From: an uncultured Ruminococcus sp.
GTDB lineage: Bacteria; Bacillota; Clostridia; Oscillospirales; Ruminococcaceae
NCBI GenBank assembly: GCA_934435205.1
Contig: CAKSAK010000003.1
Span: forward strand, 124,001 to 188,000
Direction of reading: 5' to 3'
DNA: 64,000 nucleotides
Below the pieces are notes generated by a model. It searched no databases, had not been told where the DNA came from, and worked only from the letters and a program-made list of their open reading frames with translations. Every line of letters starts with the position of its first letter. The stretch's first letter is position 1. Positions 37,076 to 44,672 of this stretch are shown here, one piece after another. The translations under genes and the position numbers were made by a program.

Positions 37076-37198
37076 GTAAAGAGCGCAGCGATTTTGCGGC
37101 AGTAAAACCTATTCTTAAAAAAATAAATCGCCGCAGGCGATACCTTAATTCCTCATTCCTCATTCCTCATTCCTCACTCCTCACTCCTCATTCCTCAC
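37076..37198 (+). repeat. Mosaic repeat island between rarA and glyA
   Basis: Inverted module B (37081-37107, CGCAGCGATTTTGCGGCAG) is followed, after a short link, by about seven copies of the 7-bp unit (TCATTCC / TCACTCC type, 37145-37198). Confidence 0.85.
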
Positions 37199-37214
37199 TA
37201 TAAAAAAATTTTCG

Positions 37215-37243
37215 TTGACATCAAAAGAAAAATACGTTATAAT
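37215..37243 (+). promoter_or_regulatory. Promoter for glyA
   Basis: A perfect consensus: TTGACA (37215-37220), 17 bases, TATAAT (37238-37243). It begins 17 bp after the repeat tract. Confidence 0.9.
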
Positions 37244-37290
37244 AAAAGAGAACGGAATGTCCGTAAAATTTTATGATGGGAGTAATTTCG

Positions 37291-38538
37291 ATGAAAATAA
37301 TGGATACTATCGGCTTTGTTGAAAATGTCGATAAAGAAGTCGGCGAAGCAATGGAAGCCGAGCTGGCAAGACAGAGAAGAAATCTTGAGCTTATCGCAAG
37401 CGAAAATATCGTTTCACCTGCCGTTATGGCTGCAATGGGTTCTGTGCTTACTAATAAGTATGCTGAGGGATATTCTGGCAAGAGATATTATGGCGGCTGT
37501 CAGTGCGTTGACGTTGTGGAGGATATAGCTGTTGAAAGAGCCTGCAAGCTTTTCGGTGCTAAGTATGCTAACGTTCAGCCACATTCCGGCGCTCAGGCTA
37601 ACACTGCTGTTTATTTTGCTCTTCTTAAGCCAGGCGACACTGTTATGGGTATGAGCCTTGACGCTGGCGGACACCTTACACACGGCTCACCTGTAAACCT
37701 TTCAGGTAAGTATTTCAACTTTGTTCCTTACGGCGTAAATGACGAGGGTTATATCGACTACGAGGCTCTTTACAAGCAGGCTAACAAGTGCAGACCTAGA
37801 CTTATTGTTGCGGGTGCAAGCGCTTATCCAAGGGCTATCAATTTTGAGAAGCTTTCTGAGATAGCAAAGGCTGTCGGTGCATATCTTATGGTAGATATGG
37901 CGCATATTGCAGGACTTGTTGCTGCAGGCTGCCACCAGTCACCAGTACCGTATGCTGACATTGTTACAACAACAACACATAAGACCCTGAGAGGTCCAAG
38001 AGGAGGACTTATCCTCACAAATAACGAGTATATAGCTAAGAAGATAAATTCAGCTATCTTCCCAGGCACACAGGGCGGTCCTCTTATGCACGTTATCGCT
38101 GCAAAGGCAGTTTGCTTTGGCGAGGCTCTCAAGCCTGAGTTCAAGGCATATGGTGAGCAGATCGTAAAGAATGCACAGGCTCTTGCAAAGGGACTTCTTG
38201 ACAGAGGATTCAATCTTGTATCAGGCGGCACAGACAATCATCTTATGCTTGTTGACCTCAGACCATTCCACATCACAGGCAAAGAATTTGAGAAGAAGCT
38301 TGACGAGGTTTACATCACAGTAAACAAAAACGCAATTCCTAACGACCCTGAGAAGCCATTCGTAACTAGCGGTGTAAGAGTTGGTACAGCGGCAGTTACC
38401 ACAAGGGGACTTGTTGAAGAGGATATGGACGTTATTGCAGAGTGTATGTATCTCACAGCCACAGACTTTGACAACAAGGCTGACGAGATCAGAGAAAAGG
38501 TAAACGCTATCTGCAAGAAATATCCACTTTACGAATAA
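37291..38538 (+). CDS. glyA: Serine hydroxymethyltransferase
   Basis: The 415-residue PLP enzyme interconverts serine and glycine and loads tetrahydrofolate with one-carbon units. The PLP lysine is in [15 protein letters not shown]; the N-terminal [30 protein letters not shown] and the [13 protein letters not shown] block are family signatures. ATG 37291 is preferred over ATG 37273 because ATGGGAG serves as RBS at normal distance. Codons are regular, suggesting high expression. A perfect promoter precedes it and a terminator follows. Confidence 0.98.
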   Translation: MKIMDTIGFVENVDKEVGEAMEAELARQRRNLELIASENIVSPAVMAAMGSVLTNKYAEGYSGKRYYGGCQCVDVVEDIAVERACKLFGAKYANVQPHSGAQANTAVYFALLKPGDTVMGMSLDAGGHLTHGSPVNLSGKYFNFVPYGVNDEGYIDYEALYKQANKCRPRLIVAGASAYPRAINFEKLSEIAKAVGAYLMVDMAHIAGLVAAGCHQSPVPYADIVTTTTHKTLRGPRGGLILTNNEYIAKKINSAIFPGTQGGPLMHVIAAKAVCFGEALKPEFKAYGEQIVKNAQALAKGLLDRGFNLVSGGTDNHLMLVDLRPFHITGKEFEKKLDEVYITVNKNAIPNDPEKPFVTSGVRVGTAAVTTRGLVEEDMDVIAECMYLTATDFDNKADEIREKVNAICKKYPLYE

Positions 38539-38567
38539 TTGTACGGATTTACATACTGTTGATACAC

Positions 38568-38598
38568 AAAGGGAGCGGCTTTTGGTCGCTCCCTTTTT
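38568..38598 (+). terminator. Terminator of glyA
   Basis: A stem AGGGAGCG / CGCTCCCT with a 9-10 base loop is followed by TTTTT. Confidence 0.9.
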
Positions 38599-38630
38599 CT
38601 CAATAATATATGAATAAATCTCTCTTTTGG

Positions 38631-38659
38631 TTGATTTTTAACAGAGATCGTGTTATAAT
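38631..38659 (+). promoter_or_regulatory. Promoter for metA
   Basis: TTGATT (38631-38636), 17 bases, TATAAT (38654-38659). The leader is only about 30 bases, which leaves no room for a SAM riboswitch or T-box. Confidence 0.8.
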
Positions 38660-38695
38660 AATCTTTTAGAGTATAATTAAAAGGTGGGATATACT

Positions 38696-39631
38696 TTGCC
38701 AATTAAAATACCAAATGACCTTCCTGCGTTCCAAACGTTGGAAAAGGAAAATATATTCGTGATTCCCGATGACAGAGCCGCTCATCAGGACATTCGTGCC
38801 TTGAAGATCGCTATTGTTAATCTCATGCCTGACAAAATTGCGACAGAAACACAGCTTCTCCGTCTTTTGAGCAACACACCTCTTCATGTTGACATCGACC
38901 TTATTCAGATGAGTAGTCATATGTCTAAGAACACCTCTTTGGAGCATATGCTCGCTTTCTACAAGAACTTTGACGAGGTGTGTGATAATCGTTATGATGG
39001 TCTTATAATTACCGGTGCGCCTGTTGAGCAAATGGAGTATGAAGACGTTGATTACTGGGACGAGCTTTGCAGAGTTTTTGAATGGTCAAAGACCAATGTT
39101 TTCTCAACTATCCACATATGTTGGGGCGCTCAGGCTGGACTTTATTACCATTATGGCGTTCCAAAATATCCTTTGAAGGAGAAGATGTTCGGCAATTTCA
39201 AGCACCATATCGACTACCCTGAGAGCATTATTCTCAAAGGCTTCGGAGATGTTTTCCATTGTCCGCACTCACGCCATACTGAGGTGCGCCGTGCAGATAT
39301 CGAAAAGGTGGACGACCTTATAGTGGTGGCAGTTTCAAACGAGGCGGGTGTGCATCTTGTTTCAGATAGGACACAAAGACAGTTCTTTCTGTTCGGTCAC
39401 TGGGAATATGATCGTGAGACCCTTGCTAAAGAGTATTTCAGAGATAAGGAAAAGGGGTTGCCTATACAGATACCATATAGCTATTTTCCTGACGATGATC
39501 CAGAAAACAAGCCTATTTTCAATTGGAGCTGTTCGGCTAATCTGCTTTATTCAAACTGGCTCAACTACTGCATTTATCAGAAAACGCCATATGATCTTAA
39601 TGAGCTTGAGCCACTGGGGGCTGCACAATGA
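38696..39631 (+). CDS. metA: Homoserine O-acyltransferase MetA, probably acetyl-CoA type
   Basis: The 311-residue protein acylates homoserine, the first committed step to methionine. The TTG start at 38696 gives the canonical N-terminus MPIKIPNDLPA, with AAGGTGGG 7 bases upstream. Counting from there, the catalytic cysteine is Cys142 (HICWG) and residue 111 is Glu (GAPVEQ). In this family Glu111 goes with acetyl-CoA and Gly111 with succinyl-CoA, so the enzyme is predicted to be an acetyltransferase despite its MetA fold. The downstream gene overlaps its stop by four bases (ATGA). Confidence 0.95.
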   Translation: MPIKIPNDLPAFQTLEKENIFVIPDDRAAHQDIRALKIAIVNLMPDKIATETQLLRLLSNTPLHVDIDLIQMSSHMSKNTSLEHMLAFYKNFDEVCDNRYDGLIITGAPVEQMEYEDVDYWDELCRVFEWSKTNVFSTIHICWGAQAGLYYHYGVPKYPLKEKMFGNFKHHIDYPESIILKGFGDVFHCPHSRHTEVRRADIEKVDDLIVVAVSNEAGVHLVSDRTQRQFFLFGHWEYDRETLAKEYFRDKEKGLPIQIPYSYFPDDDPENKPIFNWSCSANLLYSNWLNYCIYQKTPYDLNELEPLGAAQ

Positions 39632-40308
39632 AGAATGGCAGACATATAGCTGAGTTTTACGGCGTTGGAGTTATGCTCGCAATAGTGGGCGGCTATCTTG
39701 ACGCTTATACCTACATCAGCCGTGACCACGTTTTTGCAAATGCACAGACAGGTAACATGGTGTTGTTGGCTATCAATATCAAAGAGGGAAGCTGGCTGAA
39801 GGTCTTTCTTTATCTCATGCCTATACTGTCCTTTATGCTTGGTGTGCTGATAGTGGAAACTGTAAAACTTAAATTCAATGAACACCCGAGGATTCATTGG
39901 CATAGGATCATTATCGGTGTGGAGCTTGTGGTGCTGACTATTGTGGGATTTATCCCTGCCGGTACGCTTAATACATTGGCGAATATCCTAGTTTCTTTTA
40001 CCTGTGCAATACAGGTGGAGGGTTTTAGGAAAATGGACGGAAAGCCTTTCGCTACTACAATGTGTACTGGCAATCTCAGAAGCGGTACGGATAATCTGTT
40101 TCAGTATCTAAAGACCAAAGATAAGCAAAAGCTTAGTAATGCAATGCAGTATTACGGCATAATCCTTTGCTTTATCGGTGGAGCGGCAGCGGGCGCATTT
40201 GTCACAGAATTGCTTGAAACTAAAGCGGTGTTTGTTGCTTTGACAGGTCTTGTTATCGCACTCTGTATTTTAAGAAGCGATGACGATAAATTAGCAGAAG
40301 GTAAGTGA
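39628..40308 (+). CDS. YoaK/DUF1275 family membrane protein
   Basis: The 226-residue protein has about six hydrophobic segments. DUF1275 marks include GGYLDAYTYISRDHVFANAQTGNMVLLAI near the start, FTCAIQVEGFRKMDGKPFATTMCTGNLRSG in the middle and FIGGAAAGAFVTELLETKAV near the end. The function of the family is unknown; transport has been suggested. The ATG overlaps the metA stop (ATGA), so translation is coupled, hinting at a link with methionine-related metabolites, although that is inference. Confidence 0.88.
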   Translation: MKNGRHIAEFYGVGVMLAIVGGYLDAYTYISRDHVFANAQTGNMVLLAINIKEGSWLKVFLYLMPILSFMLGVLIVETVKLKFNEHPRIHWHRIIIGVELVVLTIVGFIPAGTLNTLANILVSFTCAIQVEGFRKMDGKPFATTMCTGNLRSGTDNLFQYLKTKDKQKLSNAMQYYGIILCFIGGAAAGAFVTELLETKAVFVALTGLVIALCILRSDDDKLAEGK

Positions 40309-40374
40309 TTATCACCCACAAGCTTCAAGACAAGAAATATCTCACAAAAGCAAATATCAAGGAGGTAATGTAAA

Positions 40375-41274
40375 ATGGTATATACTGTAACATTCAATCC
40401 TGCTATCGACTATGTTGTTCATACAGGGGAAATGAAGCTTGGGTCTACCAACCGCTCAGATAGGGAAGAGATGTATTTCGGTGGCAAGGGTATAAATGTG
40501 TCTGTAGTTCTTAGAGAGCTGGACATTCAGTCAAAGGCGCTTGGCTTCACTGCAGGCTTCACAGGTGAAGCTATCGAGAACGGACTGGCGGAAATGGGGA
40601 TCGATACAGATTTTGTTCATCTTAAAAGCGGTAATTCCCGTATAAATGTGAAAATAAAATCCGCTGAGGAAACAGAGCTGAATGGTCAGGGTCCTGATAT
40701 AGATGACGAGGCTGTGAATGAGCTTTTTGCAAAGCTTGATAAGCTTCAGGACGGTGATACGCTTATCCTCGCAGGAAGCATACCTGCCTCACTGCCGTCA
40801 GATATCTATGAGAAGATACTCGAAAGGCTCGCACACAAGAATATCAGAGCAGTGGTGGACGCAACAAAAGACCTGCTTCTCAATGTGCTTAAATATAAGC
40901 CTTTCCTTATCAAGCCTAACAACCACGAGCTGGGCGAGATGTTCGGAGTGACCCTCGCCACTGATGAGGAGATAGAAAAATACGCACGTAAGCTAAAAGA
41001 AATGGGTGCTGTGAACGTACTTATCTCAATGGCAGGTGACGGCGCAATGCTTATTGACGAAAACGGTGAAATACATCGCTGTGGGGTATGTAAAGGCAAG
41101 GTGAAAAATTCCGTTGGTGCAGGCGATTCAATGGTGGCAGGCTTTACCGCTGGTATATTGCAGGGCGATTATGAATATGCTCTTAAGCTTGGCACAGCCG
41201 CTGGCGGTGCGACCGCTTTTTCTGACGGGCTTGCTCAAAAAGAAAAGATCGCAGAGCTTTTTGAAACGCTCTGA
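40375..41274 (+). CDS. PfkB-family sugar-phosphate kinase (1-phosphofructokinase type)
   Basis: The 299-residue protein starts with YTVTFNPAIDYVV and GGKGINVSVVLRELD, the pattern of the 1-phosphofructokinase/tagatose-6-phosphate kinase branch, and has the catalytic GAGDSMVAGF block with Asp251. It would phosphorylate fructose-1-phosphate or tagatose-6-phosphate with ATP. No PTS fructose genes are nearby, so the substrate is not settled. The RBS AAGGAGG is 7-8 bases before the ATG. It follows the YoaK-type gene by 66 bp and ends at a strong terminator. Confidence 0.88.
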   Translation: MVYTVTFNPAIDYVVHTGEMKLGSTNRSDREEMYFGGKGINVSVVLRELDIQSKALGFTAGFTGEAIENGLAEMGIDTDFVHLKSGNSRINVKIKSAEETELNGQGPDIDDEAVNELFAKLDKLQDGDTLILAGSIPASLPSDIYEKILERLAHKNIRAVVDATKDLLLNVLKYKPFLIKPNNHELGEMFGVTLATDEEIEKYARKLKEMGAVNVLISMAGDGAMLIDENGEIHRCGVCKGKVKNSVGAGDSMVAGFTAGILQGDYEYALKLGTAAGGATAFSDGLAQKEKIAELFETL

Positions 41275-41355
41275 AAAATATAGGGATAGGGAGGAAATAT
41301 TATAATAGTTGACCTATTAAAAAAGGGTATTCCTCTTAATGATTCTAACAAGTCA

Positions 41356-41395
41356 AAAGGCATCAGCTTCAATTGGAAGCCGATGCCTTTTTTTA
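41356..41395 (+). terminator. Terminator of metA-yoaK-pfkB run
   Basis: A long stem AAAGGCATC / GATGCCTTT with an inner GCTTC / GAAGC stem ends in a run of eight T. Three direct AGTACAAA repeats (41419, 41431, 41448) follow it. Confidence 0.92.
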
Positions 41396-41469
41396 TCTCT
41401 TGTTTTGCTGTGAAAACAAGTACAAATTATAGTACAAATAAATTACAAGTACAAAAATATGTACGTTTA

Positions 41470-42390
41470 TCAAACAAATTCAGAGCATATATTTTTGTAA
41501 CATTCATTGGTGGAATAAACCCATTTTGTGAGCCTGCCGCTGGTGATGAAATAGTTTATCTTTGAGGGAAAAACGCTGTTTTCAAATACGTCTACGATAA
41601 TGAGCTTGACTTTCATTTTTTCAGGGATAAGAGCCTTTATGTAAACGCTTGCTGCCTGACCCACACGCACATTTTCTCTTGGCTCTGCAAGCCCTGCAAG
41701 GTTCGGAGCAAGCTCTATAAAAATACCGTATGGTTCAATGGAGCGTACTATCCCGCCTACAGTTTCTCCTGTGGAGAACAATGCTGCATTTTCTTCCCAT
41801 GTGCCTAAAAGTTCCTTGTGAGAAAGGCATATCCTGTCCTCTTCACAGCTTTTTACCACAGCGTATATGTCCTGACCGTTGAAAAATCTGTCGTTGGGGT
41901 GGGTGATGCGTGAGACGGATATGGCGTCTATTGGTATAAGTGATGGAAGACCACAGCCTATGTCAACAAAGCACCCGAAAGGCTCAAGGTGTGTCACCTT
42001 TGCCGGTATAACGTCCCCTGATATGAGGGTACTTATATATCGCTCAATGCACTCTTCCTGTGCTAGACGTCTTGACAGCCTGCATATGACCTCGCCCTTT
42101 TCGTGAACAATATCTGTCACCTTGAAGCATACCGTTTTGTTTACCCTTGAAAGTAACGCTATGTCTTTTGTTTTGCCTTCTTGTATTCCGATCGCTCCCT
42201 CTGATCTTGGGATTATTCCTTTGCCAAAGGGAAGCTCTACTATTATGTTGTGTTCGCTGTCACAAAGCACAGCATGCCCCTCCAGTATCAACCCCTGAGC
42301 CATTGCCTCAGCCATTGTTCGTTCGCTTTGAAGATAATATCGGTTTTCAGGGCTATTGAAGATCTTGCCCTCAGGTAAATATTTTTTCAT
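41470..42390 (-). CDS. S1 RNA-binding-domain protein
   Basis: The 306-residue protein has S1-like OB-fold repeats: a first region with VELPFGKGIIPRSEG, a second with GDVIPAKVTHLEPFGCFVDIGCGLPSLIP, and a third with GETVGGIVRSIEPYGIFIELAPNLAGLAE. It resembles the shortened ribosomal-protein-S1-like proteins of Clostridia, which may bind mRNA or ribosomes. Full-length S1 has four to six repeats, so this is not classical RpsA. ATG 42390 is preferred, with AAAGAGGC as RBS; ATG 42423 is less likely. The last 30 residues are not S1-like. Confidence 0.85.
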   Translation of the reverse strand: MKKYLPEGKIFNSPENRYYLQSERTMAEAMAQGLILEGHAVLCDSEHNIIVELPFGKGIIPRSEGAIGIQEGKTKDIALLSRVNKTVCFKVTDIVHEKGEVICRLSRRLAQEECIERYISTLISGDVIPAKVTHLEPFGCFVDIGCGLPSLIPIDAISVSRITHPNDRFFNGQDIYAVVKSCEEDRICLSHKELLGTWEENAALFSTGETVGGIVRSIEPYGIFIELAPNLAGLAEPRENVRVGQAASVYIKALIPEKMKVKLIIVDVFENSVFPSKINYFITSGRLTKWVYSTNECYKNICSEFV

Positions 42391-42609
42391 TATTTTGCCT
42401 CTTTCCCCACAGATTTTTTTCAAAACAGCAGGATCTCTGTGGTTGATCCATTGATTTTGTTCATATTCTGCACATATTTTCTTTGTGATAATTGTGCGTG
42501 AACTCTTGCTGATACAGTAAATTAATATTCAATGTGCTGAAATATTAGTACAATTTTTATATTCTCTGCTTCAAATTATAAACAAAAATCAAAAAAACTA
42601 TAAAAAAGC

Positions 42610-42638
42610 TTGACAAATGCAATTATGCGTGTTACAAT
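42610..42638 (+). promoter_or_regulatory. Promoter for the SleB-type hydrolase gene
   Basis: TTGACA (42610-42615), 17 bases, TACAAT (42633-42638). It lies in a 368-bp AT-rich gap; the region between 42424 and 42600 shows no feature I can support. Confidence 0.85.
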
Positions 42639-42723
42639 AGTGTAGTAATTTGTAATCAGTTTGTAACTTTCTTAACCGTTATCGTTACAGATTGATACAT
42701 AATTTTAATCGACCGTAATAAAA

Positions 42724-42816
42724 TTAAATAGCGGCACAGACATGACCGCCGCTAATTAAAAGAAAGGGTGTGAATTGGCAATACAGCGTGTATGCGTTGT
42801 AAAGCCGTATTATTAA
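42724..42816 (+). promoter_or_regulatory. 5' leader with hairpin and 13-codon leader frame
   Basis: A stem of about 11 bp (TTAAATAGCGGC / GCCGCTAATTAA, one mismatch, 42726-42759) is followed by AAAGGGTG and a TTG at 42775 that opens a 13-codon frame (MAIQRVCVVKPYY). Its TAA (42814-42816) overlaps the ATG at 42816 by one base. This looks like translational coupling into the hydrolase gene. Confidence 0.5.
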
Positions 42817-43694
42817 TGGATCATTCAGCAAGTTTTATTTCAGCAAAGAATAAGTCACTGAAAGTTATAGTGATGTTCATTGCAGCGCTTATGACATTTT
42901 TGGTGATGACAGAGGGCTTCAGCGCTGATGCTGCTGCGGCTAAGCTCGGTACTCCGAAAATGATAACTCAGGTTGACTACGGTAACGAGTTCACTCATCC
43001 GTATAACAAGCAGACAAACACTATCAAGGTGCATTGGAGCAAGGTTAGCGGAGCTTCTAAATATGAGCTGTACATCAAGGGTGGCAAATATAAGAGCTGG
43101 AAGAAATACAAGACAGTTAAGGACACTAACTGCACTGTTACAGGACTTCAGAGAACGACTTTCTATCAGTTCAGAGTAAAGGCTGTGAACGGTTCAGCCG
43201 CTTCTGCTTATTCAAAAACACAGACAATAAAGACAGCAAGAATGGACTTCAATAAGGCAGGCTGGGAAGCAATGTGCCGTATAGTTTATCATGAGGTTGG
43301 TAAGATGTCAGGTTCAGAGTGGGATAAGCCTATCGTTTACGTTGCAGACTGTGTTGCGAATCAGTACGTTGCCGCAAAGTATACAAAAAATGCAATGTGG
43401 AAAGCATACTATGCAAGGTACAACAACGTTCAGGATATCATCTACAAGAGCGGTGGATTTATGTCATCAGCTCAACTTTCAAGAGATGGTGCAAATTACT
43501 CAAACGTTTCAACAAGAGTTAAAAAGGCTGTTCATGGAGCAGTTTACGGCAAGACAATGGTGAACGGCATTAAGAATGACTATAACGTATACTTCTGGTG
43601 CAACAGAAGCTACAAGACAAACAGCAGCAAGATAGCTTACTCGTTTAAAATTCCTTGGGGTTATTTCAATGTTTGGAGAACCTATTGGGGATAA
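42816..43694 (+). CDS. Secreted SleB-type cell-wall hydrolase with fibronectin III domain
   Basis: The protein has 292 residues from ATG 42816; ATG 42792 would add eight. A signal peptide (basic KNKSLK, hydrophobic VIVMFIAALMTFLVM, then SADAAAA) is followed by a fibronectin type III-like domain (about 50-150: IKVHWSKVSGASKYELYIKGG, then VTGLQRTTFYQFRVKAVNG). The C-terminal domain resembles the SleB/CwlJ hydrolase family (MCRIVYHEVG with the expected Glu, CVANQYVAAKY, VYFWCNRSY). It probably cleaves peptidoglycan, in vegetative growth or germination. The match to SleB is moderate. It has its own promoter, a leader frame and a terminator. Confidence 0.75.
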   Translation: MDHSASFISAKNKSLKVIVMFIAALMTFLVMTEGFSADAAAAKLGTPKMITQVDYGNEFTHPYNKQTNTIKVHWSKVSGASKYELYIKGGKYKSWKKYKTVKDTNCTVTGLQRTTFYQFRVKAVNGSAASAYSKTQTIKTARMDFNKAGWEAMCRIVYHEVGKMSGSEWDKPIVYVADCVANQYVAAKYTKNAMWKAYYARYNNVQDIIYKSGGFMSSAQLSRDGANYSNVSTRVKKAVHGAVYGKTMVNGIKNDYNVYFWCNRSYKTNSSKIAYSFKIPWGYFNVWRTYWG

Positions 43695-43725
43695 TTGTAA
43701 TACTATTATAGAATTATGTGAAAGA

Positions 43726-43754
43726 AGAGCAGAACAAAGCGTCTGCTCTTTTTT
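43726..43754 (+). terminator. Terminator of the hydrolase gene
   Basis: Stem AGAGCAGA / TCTGCTCT with an 8-base loop, followed by TTTTTT. Confidence 0.92.
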
Positions 43755-43756
43755 CA

Positions 43757-43785
43757 TTGACAAGAATGCAGCGGTGTGGTAAAAT
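43757..43785 (+). promoter_or_regulatory. Promoter for the AraC-type regulator
   Basis: TTGACA (43757-43762), 17 bases, TAAAAT (43780-43785), starting 2 bp after the previous terminator. Confidence 0.85.
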
Positions 43786-43814
43786 AAAGTTGATAAAAGC
43801 AGGGAGGGATCAGA

Positions 43815-44597
43815 ATGCTTGTGGGTGCGGTCGGCTATAATTATCGCCATAGAAAAGATTTTATTATGGATTGCCCTCAAGGGGTGGGCAGTCCCCTTAT
43901 ATTGCTCATAAAAGAACCGTCGGTGTTCGTTATTAATGGTATCGAGCATAGGGCAGAGAAAAATTCTTTTATCCTGCTTTCACCGGATACCCCTGTGAAA
44001 TACCATGCCGCAGAAGAGTTTTATACTGATGATTGGCTGTATTTCAATTATGAGCAGGGCGATAATGAAAAATTTGAAAGGCTTGATATTCCTAAAGATG
44101 CACTGGTATACCTTGGAAATATTGATGAGCTTAGTCAGATAATACGCTCGGTAGCATATGAGTATCAGCTCATGAAAGAGGGACATGAGGAAGTAACACG
44201 GTACTATATGGAGATCTTTTTGTTAAAGCTTGCAAGACAGCTAAAATGTACAGACAAGAAGTCCTGTATTATCACTGACAGGAACAGCCGCTTTATGCAG
44301 CTCAGAGCATACATATATGCAATGCCTGAGGACATCGCAGACGTAGGCAGTATGGCATGGGATATGGGCATAAGCAGGTCTAGTTTTCAGCATATGTATA
44401 AGAAAATGTTTGGAGTGAGCGTCATGACAGACATTATAAGCGCACGAATGGAAAGAGCCAGTCAGCTTCTTGCAACGACAAATCTCAGCGTAAGGGAAGT
44501 GGCTGAGAGGTGCGGTTATACTAATGAATATGGTTTTATGAAGCGGTTTAAAATGCACTTTGGAAAAACTCCAACTGAGTTTCGGAGTATGCTCTGA
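43815..44597 (+). CDS. AraC-family transcriptional regulator
   Basis: The 260-residue protein has an N-terminal cupin-like sensing half (about residues 15-100, containing FVINGIEHRAEKNSFILLSPDTPVKYHA) and a C-terminal AraC double helix-turn-helix (about 160-258), including MAWDMGISRSSFQHMYKKMFGVS and LSVREVAERCGYTNEYGFMKRFK ending FGKTPTEFR. The sensor type is common in regulators of carbohydrate genes. The GH13 glucosidase gene is convergent next door and is a plausible but unproven target. RBS AGGGAGG precedes the ATG. Confidence 0.93.
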   Translation: MLVGAVGYNYRHRKDFIMDCPQGVGSPLILLIKEPSVFVINGIEHRAEKNSFILLSPDTPVKYHAAEEFYTDDWLYFNYEQGDNEKFERLDIPKDALVYLGNIDELSQIIRSVAYEYQLMKEGHEEVTRYYMEIFLLKLARQLKCTDKKSCIITDRNSRFMQLRAYIYAMPEDIADVGSMAWDMGISRSSFQHMYKKMFGVSVMTDIISARMERASQLLATTNLSVREVAERCGYTNEYGFMKRFKMHFGKTPTEFRSML

Positions 44598-44629
44598 CGG
44601 CTAGAAAAGCTAACATAATACAACGTAAT

Positions 44630-44664
44630 AAAAGAGGTCAAGGAACGTGTCCCTGACCTCTTTT
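44630..44664. terminator. Bidirectional terminator between the AraC gene and the GH13 gene
   Basis: An 11-bp stem AAAAGAGGTCA / TGACCTCTTTT gives A and T runs on both sides, serving both convergent genes. Confidence 0.92.
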
Positions 44665-44672
44665 ATGTTATT

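Noticed and set aside
38660..38695. SAM riboswitch or T-box upstream of metA
   Set aside because: The leader between the promoter and the start codon is only about 35 bases, too short for either.
41296..41565. Small protein starting near 41297 (IVDLLKKGIPLNDS...)
   Set aside because: The frame has no ATG, GTG or TTG at the right distance from the GGGAGGA site and runs straight through the strong terminator at 41356-41395.
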